A stretch of 64,000 nt of DNA from Jiella flava. Its GTDB lineage: Bacteria > Pseudomonadota > Alphaproteobacteria > Rhizobiales > Rhizobiaceae. The DNA lies in NCBI RefSeq assembly GCF_017349315.1, contig NZ_JAFMPP010000005.1:124001-188000 (forward strand), in the 5' to 3' direction. This document shows positions 63,985 to 64,000 of the stretch, piece after piece (position 1 is the stretch's first letter; the number at the start of each line of letters is the position of its first letter). A program made the translations under genes and the position numbers. The notes beneath the pieces were generated by a model, which ran no database searches, was not told the DNA's origin, and worked only from the letters and a program-made list of their open reading frames with translations.

Positions 63985-64000
63985 GCGACGGCCACAACGC
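63981..64000 (+). CDS. Start of a gene cut by the window edge
   Basis: ATGAGCGACGGCCACAACGC begins a frame (MSDGHN) overlapping the DUF3100 stop by four bases, the usual sign of an operon partner. Too short to identify. Confidence 0.45.

Noticed and set aside
1-64000. tRNA gene as island attachment site or elsewhere
   Set aside because: No cloverleaf-like sequence was recognised near the integrase; the attachment site is the guaA end. A tRNA scan would be decisive for the rest of the window.

Overview
The window looks like chromosome from a high-G+C alphaproteobacterium of the order Hyphomicrobiales (Rhizobiales). Pointers are a trimethylamine monooxygenase/TMAO demethylase pair very like that of Methylocella, Ti-plasmid-type transfer genes, a rhizobial-style EfeUOB iron operon, and a family of RIME-like two-hairpin intergenic repeats. 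Species assignment is inference; no rRNA or tRNA gene was recognised.

Layout. 1-3659: end of an efeUOB ferrous-iron uptake operon. 3660-8407: rhamnose/polysaccharide genes (rmlD, a large TPR glycosyltransferase) between repeat-rich spacers, with a decayed glnQ fragment. 8408-12110: tmm and tdm, which turn trimethylamine into TMAO and then dimethylamine plus formaldehyde. 12178-17798: an acyltransferase, then rsmB, tspO, an MTA/SAH nucleosidase and guaA.

17781-33685 is a mobilizable genomic island inserted at the 3' end of guaA. An 18-bp direct repeat (17 of 18 identical) bounds it. It carries a tyrosine integrase, an AlpA-like regulator, Ti-type traA and traC-traD flanking an oriT-like hairpin and nick region, and a defence cargo: an AbiEi/AbiEii toxin-antitoxin pair, a type I restriction system (HTH protein, hsdR, hsdM, hsdS) and a RloC-like zinc-hook ATPase. 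No coupling protein or secretion system is present, so it must borrow them.

33755-42100: a class A beta-lactamase, then a LacI-controlled operon (solute-binding protein, two permeases, ATPase, glycerophosphodiesterase-family enzyme, inositol-monophosphatase-family enzyme) that looks built to import and dismantle a phosphodiester. Two perfect palindromes sharing TGCACG half-sites lie between the repressor and the transporter. 42101-52352: an amide/urea-type regulon (UrtABCDE-like transporter, amidase, GMC oxidoreductase, small monooxygenase, cytosolic AmiC-like sensor) divergent from a MarR regulator. 52584-64000: an APC-like permease, two tandem SGNH+GSCFA genes with signs of gene conversion, lepA, ruvC, a sulfotransferase-like gene and a DUF3100 membrane protein at the right edge.

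The most interesting parts are the guaA island with its layered defence genes, the phosphodiester operon with paired operators, a repeat element read in frame inside a glycosyltransferase gene, and the rearranged GSCFA duplicates.
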